Positions 40,751-49,312 of a stretch of DNA of 64,000 nucleotides are shown in pieces. How positions within the stretch are numbered: position 1 is the stretch's first letter; each line of letters opens with the position of its first letter. Both the position numbers and the translations under genes were made by a program. The notes under the pieces were generated by a model, which saw only the letters and a program-made list of their open reading frames with translations, searched no databases and had not been told where the DNA came from. The DNA comes from Ornithinimicrobium flavum (lineage in GTDB: Bacteria; Actinomycetota; Actinomycetes; Actinomycetales; Dermatophilaceae), in NCBI RefSeq assembly GCF_004526345.1, contig NZ_CP038213.1, forward strand, positions 2,356,001 to 2,420,000. Reading direction: 5' to 3'.

Positions 40751-42054
40751 TCACACCAGTCCTAGGGCGGTCGGCAGCCACATCGACAGCTGCGGGACGA
40801 AGACGACGACGAACAGGCCGACGACGATGGCCAGGAGGAACCAGACCAGCTTGCCCACCACCGGCTCGATCCGCAGCCCGGCGACGCGGGCCCCGATGAA
40901 GAGCACGTTGCCCACGGGCGGGGTGATGACGCCCACCGACAGGTTGTAGACGAGGATGGCGCCGAAGTGGACCGGATCGATGCCCATGGAGACCACGATC
41001 GGCAGGAAGATCGGGGTGAAGATGAGGATCGCCGGGGTGGGGTCCATGAAGGTGCCGACCGCCAGCAGGATCAGCATCATGATGATGAGGATCGCCTGCG
41101 GGTTGGTCGTGAGGCCGAGGAGCAGCTCGGACACGAACTCCGGGATGCGGGCGAAGGCCATCATGAAGGACAGCGCCGAGGAGACACCCACCAGGAGCAT
41201 GACGATGGCGGTGGTGCGGGCCGACTCGAGCAGGACCCCCGGCAGCTGGCCGACGCCGAGCTGCCGGTAGGCGAACCCGAGGACCAGGCAGTAGACGACC
41301 GCGATCGCGGCGGACTCGGTGGGGGTGAACCAGCCGAGCAGGATGCCGCCGACGACGATGATGATCATCAGCAGGGAGGGCACGGCCCGCCACAGAGTCA
41401 GCAGGGCCTGGGACAGGCTGGGGCGTGCGCCCGTCTCGGCCACGCCGTACCTCCGGTGCAGGAACATCACCACGACCAGGCAGGCCAGGACCCACACCAG
41501 GCCCGGGCCGACACCGGCCATGAAGAGCGCGGCGATCGAGGTGCTGCTCACCAGGGAGTAGACGATGAAGGTGTTGCTCGGGGGCAGCAGCATCCCGGCG
41601 GGGCGGAGGCCACATTGACGGCGGCGGCGTAGGAACGGTCGTAGCCCTCCTCCCGCATCCGGGGCTGGGTGACCGTGCCGACCGCGGCGGCCGCGGCCAC
41701 GGCGGCGCCGGAGACCGAGCCGAAGAGCCCGTTGGCGACGACGTTGGTGGCGGCCAGGGAGGACGGCAGCCGCCCGGTCATCACCTTGGCGGCGTCGATG
41801 AGCCGCGCGGCGATGCCGCCGGTGTTCATCAGCGCCCCGGCGAGGACGAAGAGCGGGATGGCCAGCAGCGGGAAGCTGTTGGTGCCGGTGAACATGCGTT
41901 GGGCGACGAGGAAGACGGCCCGCTCGGCGCCGAGGAAGACGGTGGCGGCGGCGAGCGACGACAGGCCGATGCCCACCGCGATCGGGAAGCCCAGGGCGAT
42001 GCAGACGACGATGCCGATCAGCAGGACCAGCGCGGCGATGGTCACGGGGTCCAT
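40751..42054 (-). CDS. dctM: TRAP transporter large permease subunit DctM, one apparent frameshift
   Basis: Main transport subunit of a sodium-dependent TRAP importer, about 434 residues and 12-13 membrane helices when repaired. The N-terminal part (GFPIAVGIGLSSLAAA, IPLFVLAGALM, GLFGSVSGAAVAAAAAVGTV) is in one frame. From AGMLLPPSNTFIVYSLV to the end (PTPAILIFTPIFLPIV, GVITPPVGNVLFIGA) it is in another. A base is missing in the C run near 41602. ATG 42054 overlaps the dctQ stop (TGATG). Its context with uxaC and uxuB points to uronate import. Confidence 0.9.
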
Positions 42055-42584
42055 CAGAGGTTCGCCTCCCCGCGCTCCGGCACGTCCCCGCCCACGCCCT
42101 CGTCCAGGACGTAGGGAGGCTCCTTGCCCTGGAGCAGCTCGACCAGGTGGTAGGCGGCGAAGAAGGCGATGATCGCCCCGGTCAGGGGCATGACCGTGTA
42201 CATCCCGCCGACGGTGGCCGGCAGCGAGGACAGCTGCTGGTTCCACGCCCCGGCGCTGGCCCGCAGGCCGCCCCAGACGAGGATGAGCAGTGCCATGGCC
42301 AGCACGGAGACCTGGGCCAGGACCGCGGTGGCCAGCTGACCCTTCGGCGGCTGCTTGCGGACCAGGAAGTCCACCGCGATGTGCCCCTTCTCGGAGAAGA
42401 CCAGGGCGCTGGCGAAGAAGCCCAGCCAGACGAAGGTGTACCGGGCCGCCTCCTCCGACCAGGTGCTGGCCGAGCCCAGGGAGCGGCTCACGACCTGCCA
42501 GACGACGATGAGGACCAGGGCGGCGAAGAGGACCACCGAGGCCCACCTCAGCACCTGGTCCAGCGTGCTCTTGACGATGTTCAC
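42054..42584 (-). CDS. dctQ: TRAP transporter small permease subunit DctQ
   Basis: A 176-residue membrane protein with four helices, matching the DctQ family (ARYTFVWLGFFASALVFSEKGHIAVDF is the typical central block). It has a hydrophilic C-terminal extension of about 35 residues. It lies 7 bases after dctP and overlaps dctM by one base. It links the binding protein to the large permease in a uronate-type TRAP system. Confidence 0.93.
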   Translation of the reverse strand: MNIVKSTLDQVLRWASVVLFAALVLIVVWQVVSRSLGSASTWSEEAARYTFVWLGFFASALVFSEKGHIAVDFLVRKQPPKGQLATAVLAQVSVLAMALLILVWGGLRASAGAWNQQLSSLPATVGGMYTVMPLTGAIIAFFAAYHLVELLQGKEPPYVLDEGVGGDVPERGEANL

Positions 42585-42591
42585 GGGGTCC

Positions 42592-43605
42592 TCACTCTCC
42601 CGCCGCGGCGCGGGCGGCGTCGAACAGGGCCTGCTGGGACGGGGTGGTCAGGAAGCGGTCCTGCAGCGGCTCCAGGGCCTGCGCGAACGCCTCCTCGTCC
42701 ACCTCGTGGAACTGCGCACCACCGGCCTTCGCCTCGGCGATCGCCTCCTCGGTGGCCTCCGCCCACAGCTCGGCGTGCTCGAGGGAGGTGGCCTCCCACT
42801 CCTCGAGGAAGATCTGGCGGTCCTGGTCGTCCATCCCGGCCAGGGTGTCGCTGTTGACGATGAGGTAGTCCAGTCCGACCAGGTGGTTGGTCTCGGACAG
42901 GTGCGGGGCGACCTCGAAGTGCTTCTGGGTGACGTAGGAGACCTCGTTGTTCTCCGCCCCGTCCAGCACGCCGGACTGCATGGCCGTGTAGACCTCGCCG
43001 AAGGCCATCGGGGTGGCCGAGCCGCCCATGGCCGTGACCATCGCCAGGTGGAGCGGGCTCTCCTGCACCCGGATCTTGAGGCCGGCCAGGTCGGCCGGCT
43101 CGGTCACCGGCTTCGAGGTGTAGATGTGACGGGAGCCCTGGGTGAACCCGCCGAGGACGGTGAAGTTCTCCCGCTCCTCCAGCGAGGTGTAGAGGTCGCC
43201 GACGATGGCGTCGTCGTTGATGACCCTCAGCTGGTGCTCCACGTCGTCGAAGACCTTGGGCATGTTGAAGACGAGGAAGTCCGGGTGGAGGTTCTCCAGC
43301 TGGGTGCCGGAGACGATCGCCAGGGCGATGATGTCGTCGGAGACCAGTTGGAGGGCCTCGGCCTGGGCCCCGAGCGTCTCGTTGGCGTAGACGTCGACGG
43401 CCAGACGCCCCTCGGTGCGCTCCTGCAGCCGCCCGTCGAAGCGCTGCAGGGCGATGTAGCTGGGGTGGCCCTCGGCCTGGTTGAGGGCGAGGCGCAGGAC
43501 GGTCCGCTCGTCCTGCCCGCCGGGGGCACCGGCCGCCGAGCACGCCGAGAGCCCGAGCGCGAGGGTCACGGCGAGCACCCCCGCCCGTGATGATGTGGTC
43601 CGCAC
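42592..43605 (-). CDS. dctP: TRAP transporter substrate-binding lipoprotein DctP
   Basis: Extracytoplasmic solute receptor, 337 residues from GTG 43605. It has a signal sequence ending in LSAC, so it is probably lipid-anchored. The substrate-carboxylate arginine lies in GLKIRVQESPLHLAMVTAMG, followed by PMAFGEVYTAMQSGVLDGAE, a block usual for sugar-acid-binding TRAP receptors. An in-frame ATG at 43662 is possible, but the GTG with GAAAGG upstream gives the expected signal peptide. The 19-bp operator lies about 88 bases upstream. Ligand is inferred from uxaC/uxuB: D-glucuronate or D-galacturonate. Confidence 0.9.
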   Translation of the reverse strand: MRTTSSRAGVLAVTLALGLSACSAAGAPGGQDERTVLRLALNQAEGHPSYIALQRFDGRLQERTEGRLAVDVYANETLGAQAEALQLVSDDIIALAIVSGTQLENLHPDFLVFNMPKVFDDVEHQLRVINDDAIVGDLYTSLEERENFTVLGGFTQGSRHIYTSKPVTEPADLAGLKIRVQESPLHLAMVTAMGGSATPMAFGEVYTAMQSGVLDGAENNEVSYVTQKHFEVAPHLSETNHLVGLDYLIVNSDTLAGMDDQDRQIFLEEWEATSLEHAELWAEATEEAIAEAKAGGAQFHEVDEEAFAQALEPLQDRFLTTPSQQALFDAARAAAGE

Positions 43606-43692
43606 TGCCCAAGGCCTTTCGTCGTGGTCGACCCCGACGTCGCGGCGGGACCGTACCGTCATACAAGCAACGCCCCGGGACCGGCGGCACGG

Positions 43693-43711
43693 TGTTGCCA
43701 CAAGTTGCCGG
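43693..43711. promoter_or_regulatory. Operator site 1 between dctP and the LarA-like gene
   Basis: TGTTGCCACAAGTTGCCGG, with TTGCC twice at a 10-base spacing. It matches site 2 (46059-46077, opposite strand) at 18 of 19 positions. It lies in the 140-base divergent promoter region, 35 bases upstream of the LarA-like ATG. The LacI-type protein encoded at 45025-46041 is the obvious candidate to bind it. Confidence 0.75.
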
Positions 43712-43745
43712 TCACGGCCGGCCGGCCGGGCCTAGGCTGACCGGT

Positions 43746-45038
43746 ATGACGAACCTCCCGCTCCCCTGCCGTCTCGTCGGCGGACCGCACGAGCAGGTCA
43801 GCCCCGAGCAGCTCGACGACCTCGTCCGGACGGCGCTGGACGACGTCGAGGACCTGGCCGGACAGGACGTGGTCCTCGTCATCCCCGACGGCACCCGCTC
43901 CTGCCCGCTCCCGCTGCTGGTCGGCACCCTGCACCGCCACCTCTCCCCCGTGGTCGCCTCGCTCACGGCGGTCATCGCCCTGGGGACCCACTCCTACATG
44001 GAGCCCGAGGAGATCGACCGGCTGCTCGGCGTCGGTGGCGAGGGTCGCCCCGGGAGCCTGGAGGAGGCCTTCCCCGGTCTGCGCGTGGTCAACCACGAGT
44101 GGGCGGACCCGGACATGCTCGTCCACGTCGGCACCGTCCCGGCCGCCCGGATCGCCGAGCTGTCCGAGGGGCGGCTCGAGGTGGACGCCCCCATCGTCAT
44201 CAACCGGCACGTCGTGGAGGCCGACACCGCGATCGTCGTCGGCCCGGTCTTCCCGCACGAGGTCGTGGGGATCTCCGGGGGCAACAAGTACTTCATCCCC
44301 GGCGTGGCGAGCCAGGAGTTCATCGACATGACCCACTGGGTCGGCGCGCTCATCACCTCCACCGAGATCATCGGCACGACCGGCATCACCCCGGTCCGCG
44401 CCATGATCAACGAGGGGGCGGCGATGATCCCGACCCGCCGGCTGGCCCTGTGTTGCGTGGTGCGCTCGGGCAGCGGCGACCTGGAGGCGGCCGCCTTCGG
44501 CACCCCGGAGGACGCCTGGGCCGCCACCGCGGCGATCGCCTCCGAGACGCACGTGGAGTGGCTCGACGAGCCGATGCAGCGGGTCATCGCGGTCATGCCC
44601 ACCCGCTACGACGACATCTGGACGGCCGCCAAGGGCGGTTACAAGACCGAGCCCGCGATCGCCGACGGCGGCGAGGTGGTCATCTACGCGCCGCACGTGA
44701 CCGAGGTGTCGGAGACCCACCACGAGATCTACGACATCGGCTACCACTGCCGCGACTACTTCGTGAAGCAGTGGGACGACTTCAGGCACATCCACTGGGG
44801 GGTGCTCGCCCACTCCACCCACCTGCGCGGGCAGGGGACCTACGACCCGCAGACCGGGGAGGAGCGTCTGCGGATCCGGGTGACCCTGGCGACCGGCATC
44901 CCCCGCGAGGTGTGCGAGCGGATCAACCTGGGCTACCTCGACCCGGCCACCGTCGACCTGGAGGCCCTCGCGACGGAGCCCGGCACCACGGTGATCCCCA
45001 ACGCCGGCGAGGTCCTCTACCGGCTCAGGCCGTCCTGA
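43746..45038 (+). CDS. LarA-superfamily nickel-pincer-nucleotide enzyme, predicted D-mannonate/D-gluconate 2-epimerase
   Basis: A 430-residue protein homologous along its length to lactate racemase LarA, which uses a nickel-pincer nucleotide bound to a lysine to remove hydride from C2 of 2-hydroxy acids. His171, Lys181 (GISGGNKYFIPGVAS) and His197 have the same mutual spacing as LarA His174, cofactor-binding Lys184 and Ni-ligand His200. His117 (VNHEW) is the likely second catalytic base. The family is known to include racemases and D-gluconate 2-epimerases. Neighbours (uxaC, uxuB, gnd, larE, larB, larC) favour epimerisation of D-mannonate to D-gluconate over lactate racemisation; this is inference. 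TAGGCT lies 7 bases before ATG 43746, so it may be leaderless. It overlaps the convergent regulator gene by 14 bases. Confidence 0.85.
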   Translation: MTNLPLPCRLVGGPHEQVSPEQLDDLVRTALDDVEDLAGQDVVLVIPDGTRSCPLPLLVGTLHRHLSPVVASLTAVIALGTHSYMEPEEIDRLLGVGGEGRPGSLEEAFPGLRVVNHEWADPDMLVHVGTVPAARIAELSEGRLEVDAPIVINRHVVEADTAIVVGPVFPHEVVGISGGNKYFIPGVASQEFIDMTHWVGALITSTEIIGTTGITPVRAMINEGAAMIPTRRLALCCVVRSGSGDLEAAAFGTPEDAWAATAAIASETHVEWLDEPMQRVIAVMPTRYDDIWTAAKGGYKTEPAIADGGEVVIYAPHVTEVSETHHEIYDIGYHCRDYFVKQWDDFRHIHWGVLAHSTHLRGQGTYDPQTGEERLRIRVTLATGIPREVCERINLGYLDPATVDLEALATEPGTTVIPNAGEVLYRLRPS

Positions 45039-46041
45039 CCGGTCCGGTCGAGCCGCGGACGACCAGCCGGACGGGCACGACCTGGGTCTGCTCCCGTGAC
45101 TCGGTCCCGCCCGCCACCTGGGCCAGGACCGCCCGGGCGGCGATCTCCCCCAGGACGGTGACCGGCTGCGCCACCGTCGTCAGCCCGGGGCGGACGATGT
45201 CGGCGCTGATGGTGTTGTCGAAGCCGACCACGCTCACCTCGTCCGGCACCTCGACCCCCAGCTCCTGCAGGCCCCGGATCACCCCCACGCCGACCTGGTC
45301 GTTGTAGGTCTGGACGGCCGTCAGCCCCGCGCGCACGATCTCCTCCGCCGCGGCCCGACCACCCACCATGGTCGGCTGCACCGGACCGATCCGGACGTCG
45401 GTGAGCATCAGCTCGTGACAGGCCTCGCGGACCGCCCGCCACCGCGCCCCGTCCGCCCAGGACGCGTCCGGCCCGGCGACGTACCCGATCCTGGTGTGCC
45501 CCAGCGAGGCCAGGTGCTCCACGGACCGCCGGACGCCACGGGCGTTGTCGGGGTGGACGCACGGCAGGCCGGGCACCCTGCGGTTGAGCACCACCAACGG
45601 GACCTGCCGGGCGAGCCCCCGCAGCTCGGTGTCCGAGAGGCGGGAGGAGGTGACGATCAGACCGTCGGAGGCCGCCAGCGTGCGGCGCAGGACCTGGCGT
45701 TCCTGCGCCGCCGACTCGCGGCAGTCCGCGACCACCAGGCTGACGTCCGCCTCGGCGGCCGCGTGCTCGGCACCACGGATGATGCCGAAGTAGTAGGGGT
45801 TGGTGATGTCGCTGACCGCCAGCGTGATGACGCCGGCCCGGGACCGGACGGGGGCCCGGAAGAGCGGCTCAGCGCGGTAGCCGAGCCGCTCCGCGGCGTC
45901 GTGGATACGTTGGGCGGTCGCGCTGCTGACCCGGCCGGGGCGGGAGAAGGCCCGGCTCACCGTCGACGGGTGCACCCCGACCTCGCGGGCCACGTCGTAG
46001 ATGGTCGCCCTGCCGGGGCTGCCGGCCTCCTCGCCTGCCAC
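45025..46041 (-). CDS. LacI-family transcriptional regulator of the uronate/nickel-pincer cluster
   Basis: A 338-residue repressor-type protein. The N-terminal helix-turn-helix is TIYDVAREVGVHPSTVSRAF followed by the hinge region. The rest is a periplasmic-binding-protein-like sensor (SDITNPYYFGIIRGAE, VVGFDNTISADIVRPGLTTV). GTG 46041 is used. The gene lies between the LarA-like gene and gnd. A 19-bp sequence 18 bases upstream of its start recurs in the dctP/LarA-like promoter region. This suggests autoregulation and control of both divergent units by a uronate or aldonate signal. Repressor rather than activator is assumed from the family. Confidence 0.93.
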   Translation of the reverse strand: MAGEEAGSPGRATIYDVAREVGVHPSTVSRAFSRPGRVSSATAQRIHDAAERLGYRAEPLFRAPVRSRAGVITLAVSDITNPYYFGIIRGAEHAAAEADVSLVVADCRESAAQERQVLRRTLAASDGLIVTSSRLSDTELRGLARQVPLVVLNRRVPGLPCVHPDNARGVRRSVEHLASLGHTRIGYVAGPDASWADGARWRAVREACHELMLTDVRIGPVQPTMVGGRAAAEEIVRAGLTAVQTYNDQVGVGVIRGLQELGVEVPDEVSVVGFDNTISADIVRPGLTTVAQPVTVLGEIAARAVLAQVAGGTESREQTQVVPVRLVVRGSTGPVRTA

Positions 46042-46058
46042 CCGTCCACCCTATCCCC

Positions 46059-46077
46059 CCGGCAACTTCTGGCAACA
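46059..46077. promoter_or_regulatory. Operator site 2 between the LacI-type gene and gnd
   Basis: The plus strand reads CCGGCAACTTCTGGCAACA; its reverse complement matches site 1 at 18 of 19 positions. It lies in the 94-base spacer between the divergent regulator gene and gnd, 59 bases upstream of the gnd ATG, well placed to control both. Confidence 0.75.
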
Positions 46078-46135
46078 GGCTGTGGCCGACGCGGTCGGCC
46101 CCGACGATGGGGGGACGCCCACCGAAGGAGCTCCC

Positions 46136-47713
46136 ATGACCGCATCCGCAGACCCCCGTCCGTCCGAGCAGCCACCCGCCGCGCCCGAGGAGGCCGCGGC
46201 CGAGCCCGCGACCGCCCCGGCCACCGACGTCCTCGACCCCTCGGGCGGGGCGCCGGGCCCGACTGCGGCGGGCGGGGTCGCTGCCGAGGCCGCCGTGGGG
46301 GTCGTCGGCATGGCGGTCATGGGCAGCAACCTGGCCCGCAACCTCGCCCGACGGGGGCACGTGGTCGCCGTCTTCAACCGCACGACCGCCCGGACCGAGG
46401 CCGTGCTGACGGCCCACGGGCACGAGGGGACCTTCCTCGCGGCGCCGGACCTCGAGACCTTCGTGGCCTCCCTGGTCCGCCCGCGGCGGATCATCGTCAT
46501 GGTGCAGGCCGGGCCGGGCACCGACGCGGTCCTCGACGCCCTCGTCCCCCTGCTCGAGGAGGGTGACATCGTCGTCGACGGCGGCAACGCCCACTACCAG
46601 GACACCCGTCGCCGCGAGCAGCGGCTGCGCGGGGAGGGCCTGCACTTCGTGGGGGCCGGCATCTCCGGCGGCGAGGTCGGTGCCCTCGAGGGACCCTCGA
46701 TCATGCCGGGCGGGTCGCCGGAGTCCTACGCCGCGCTCGGCCCGATCCTGGAGAGCATCGCGGCCGACGTCGACGGCGAGCCGTGCTGCGCCCACATGGG
46801 TCCGGACGGTGCCGGTCACTTCGTCAAGATGGTGCACAACGGCATCGAGTACGCCGACATGCAGTTCATCGCCGAGGCGTACGACCTGCTGCGCGCGGCC
46901 GGGGTCGAGCCGCAGGCGATGTCCGAGACCTTCCGCCGGTGGAACGAGGGCGACCTCGACTCCTACCTCGTCGAGGTCACCGCCGAGGTGCTGGCCCAGC
47001 AGGACGCCCGCACCGGCGACGCCCTGGTCGACTCGATCGTCGACGCCGCGGGTCAGAAGGGCACCGGGTCCTGGACCGTCCAGGCCGCCCTCGAGCTGGG
47101 CGTGCCGGTGAACGCCATCGCGGAGTCGGTCTTCGCCCGCTCGGCCTCGAGCCACCCCGAGCTGCGCGCCGCCGCCCGGGGGGCGCTGGCCGGGCCTGCG
47201 CGGACGATCGACCTCGAGGGTGGTCTCGACCGCTTCGTCGAGGACGTGCGGCAGTCGCTGTGGTCGGCCAAGGTGGTCGCCTACGCCCAGGGCCTGCACC
47301 TCATCCGCGTCGCCTCCGACACCTACGGCTGGGACGTCGACATCGAGTCCGTGGCCCGGATCTGGCGGGCCGGGTGCATCATCCGCGCCCGGCTCCTGGA
47401 GCGGATCCGCAGCGAGTATGCCGCGCACCACCTGGTCACCCTGCTGGAGGCGCCGGGGATCAGGGACGGTCTGGCCGGGACCCAGGAGTCCTGGCGACGG
47501 GTGGTCGGGGTGGCGGCCCGGGCCGGGGTGCCCGTCCCCGGCTTCGCCGCCTCGCTGGCCTACTACGACACCCTGCGGGCGGACCGGCTGCCCGCCGCCC
47601 TCGTCCAGGGCCAGCGCGACTACTTCGGGGCGCACACGTATGGTCGGGTCGATGAAGAGGGCAGCTTCCACACCGACTGGTCCGGGGACCGCTCCGAGGC
47701 CCGTGTCGGCTGA
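46136..47713 (+). CDS. gnd: 6-phosphogluconate dehydrogenase (decarboxylating) with N-terminal extension
   Basis: Oxidative decarboxylation of 6-phosphogluconate to ribulose 5-phosphate and CO2. The 525-residue protein has the Rossmann motif GVVGMAVMGSNLARN only from residue 55, then VFNRTTART (NADP-type), GGNAHYQDT, GISGGEVGALEGPSIMPGG and GAGHFVKMVHNGIEY. The Ala/Pro-rich first 50 residues are extra compared with usual members of about 470-490. ATG 46136 is supported by GAAGGAG 5 bases upstream, so the extension looks real. It heads gnd-larE-larB. Its product position fits the fate of D-gluconate made from uronates after phosphorylation by a kinase not in the window. Confidence 0.95.
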   Translation: MTASADPRPSEQPPAAPEEAAAEPATAPATDVLDPSGGAPGPTAAGGVAAEAAVGVVGMAVMGSNLARNLARRGHVVAVFNRTTARTEAVLTAHGHEGTFLAAPDLETFVASLVRPRRIIVMVQAGPGTDAVLDALVPLLEEGDIVVDGGNAHYQDTRRREQRLRGEGLHFVGAGISGGEVGALEGPSIMPGGSPESYAALGPILESIAADVDGEPCCAHMGPDGAGHFVKMVHNGIEYADMQFIAEAYDLLRAAGVEPQAMSETFRRWNEGDLDSYLVEVTAEVLAQQDARTGDALVDSIVDAAGQKGTGSWTVQAALELGVPVNAIAESVFARSASSHPELRAAARGALAGPARTIDLEGGLDRFVEDVRQSLWSAKVVAYAQGLHLIRVASDTYGWDVDIESVARIWRAGCIIRARLLERIRSEYAAHHLVTLLEAPGIRDGLAGTQESWRRVVGVAARAGVPVPGFAASLAYYDTLRADRLPAALVQGQRDYFGAHTYGRVDEEGSFHTDWSGDRSEARVG

Positions 47714-48569
47714 GCTGCCCCCGCCACCGGCCCACCTCGTCGGGGCGCTGCAGGCCTTCGCGGCCGGTCTGCAGGGCGTGTCCCGGATGGGCGTCGCCTA
47801 CTCGGGCGGGGTGGACTCCTCGGTGCTGCTGGCCCTGGCCCTGCGCGCGCTGGGCCGGGACGGGGTGGTGGCGGTCACGGGCATCTCGCCCAGCCTGGCG
47901 GCCCGCGACCGGTCGCGGGCGCGCGCCGTCGCCGAGGGTCTGGGCGCGACCCTGGTCGAGGTCCGCACCCACGAGATGGACCGGGAGGACTACCGCCGCA
48001 ACGGGGTGGACCGGTGCTACTTCTGCAAGGACGAGCTCTTCTCCGTCATCTCCGACGAGCTGGTGGCCGAGCACGAGTTGGACGCGGTCGCCTACGGCGA
48101 GAACGCCGACGACGCCCTGCGTCCCGACCGGCCGGGAGCGGGGGCGGCGACCGAGCACCGGGTGCTGCGACCGCTGGCCGAGGCCGGTCTGGACAAGGCC
48201 GCGGTGCGCGAGGTCGCGGCGTGGCTGGGCCTGCCCACCGCCGACACCCCGGCCTCCCCCTGCCTGGCCTCGCGGATCCCCCACCACCACGAGGTGACCC
48301 CGGAGAAGCTGGCCCAGGTGGAGCAGGCCGAGGACGCCGTCCTGGCGCTCGGGGTCCCCGACGTGCGGGTCCGCCACCACGGCGACCTCGCCCGCATCGA
48401 GGTGCCCCCCGAGCACCTCGGCACCGTCCTGGCCGCCCGGGGGGAGCTGACCTCGACGCTGCATCGCCTCGGCTTCCGGCACGTCACCGTCGACCTGGAC
48501 GGCCTGCGCTCGGGGGTCTTCACCCTCGACGCGCTGGGGCTGGGCGCTCCCCGGGGCGGGGCCGGATGA
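47703..48569 (+). CDS. larE: ATP-dependent sulfur insertase LarE (nickel-pincer cofactor synthesis)
   Basis: Adds sulfur to the pyridinium dicarboxylate mononucleotide precursor of the nickel-pincer cofactor. The 288-residue protein has the PP-loop YSGGVDSSVLL at about residues 33-43, then RCYFCKDELF and SPCLASRIPH. These hold its only three cysteines. This three-Cys set matches the LarE group thought to bind a [4Fe-4S] cluster rather than the form that sacrifices one cysteine; that is inference. GTG 47703 overlaps the gnd end by 11 bases, and its stop overlaps larB (ATGA). Confidence 0.93.
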   Translation: MSAELPPPPAHLVGALQAFAAGLQGVSRMGVAYSGGVDSSVLLALALRALGRDGVVAVTGISPSLAARDRSRARAVAEGLGATLVEVRTHEMDREDYRRNGVDRCYFCKDELFSVISDELVAEHELDAVAYGENADDALRPDRPGAGAATEHRVLRPLAEAGLDKAAVREVAAWLGLPTADTPASPCLASRIPHHHEVTPEKLAQVEQAEDAVLALGVPDVRVRHHGDLARIEVPPEHLGTVLAARGELTSTLHRLGFRHVTVDLDGLRSGVFTLDALGLGAPRGGAG

Positions 48570-49312
48570 CGCGGGGGGACGGTGGGGGGCCGGAGGAGCT
48601 CGCGCGCGACGTCCCGTACGCCCCCGACGTCCCGCACGCCCCCGACGTCCACCTCGACCTGGGCCGCGCCGAGCGCCGCGGTTATCCGGAGGCGGTCCTG
48701 TGCGACGCCAAGAGCGTCGAGCAGGTGCGGCGGATCGCCGCGCTGTGGCGCGAGAGCGCCACCCCCGGCCCGGTCCTCTTCACGCGGGCGCAGGACGAAC
48801 GGGTCGCCGCCGTCCTCGCCGAGCTCCCCGACGCCCTGCACGACCCCGTCGCACGCATGGTGGTGTGGCCGGCCGAACCCCCTGCGCCGCAGGGTGGCCG
48901 GGTCGTGGTGGTCGCCGCCGGCAGCTCGGACCTGCCCGTCGCCCGGGAGGCGGAGCTGACCGCCCGTCACCTGGGGCGCGAGACCCGGCTCGTCGTGGAC
49001 GTGGGCGTGGCGGGGCTGCACCGGATCCTGGCCCGGCAGGAGGAGCTGCGCGATCCTGCCGTCCGGGCCATCGTCGTGGCCGCCGGCATGGACGGGGCCC
49101 TGCCCTCGGTGGTGGCCGGCCTGGTGAGCGCCCCGGTCGTGGCCGTCCCCACGTCCGTGGGCTACGGCGCCTCGTTCGGCGGCGTCGCCGCGCTGCTCAC
49201 GATGCTCAACACCTGCGCCCCCGGGGTGGCCGTCGTGAACATCGACAACGGCTACGGCGCAGGTCATCTCGCCGCTCAGATCGCGGCGCCGGTCTCCCAG
49301 CCCCGGGCCTGA
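48566..49312 (+). CDS. larB: LarB, carboxylase/hydrolase of nickel-pincer cofactor synthesis
   Basis: Carboxylates the pyridinium ring of nicotinate adenine dinucleotide and releases AMP, the first step of cofactor assembly. The 248-residue protein has a C-terminal domain resembling PurE-type mutases, with IVVAAGMDGALPSVVAGLVS and PVVAVPTSVGYGASFGG diagnostic. The N-terminal part contains a duplicated Pro-Asp-Val element of low complexity. ATG 48566 overlaps the larE stop. Its 3' end overlaps the convergent larC gene by 37 bases. Confidence 0.93.
   Translation: MTRGDGGGPEELARDVPYAPDVPHAPDVHLDLGRAERRGYPEAVLCDAKSVEQVRRIAALWRESATPGPVLFTRAQDERVAAVLAELPDALHDPVARMVVWPAEPPAPQGGRVVVVAAGSSDLPVAREAELTARHLGRETRLVVDVGVAGLHRILARQEELRDPAVRAIVVAAGMDGALPSVVAGLVSAPVVAVPTSVGYGASFGGVAALLTMLNTCAPGVAVVNIDNGYGAGHLAAQIAAPVSQPRA

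Noticed and set aside
43746..45038. Annotation as lactate racemase
   Set aside because: The cofactor residues match, but the genomic context is uronate and gluconate metabolism, and LarA homologues have several substrates, so a lactate-specific name is not supported.
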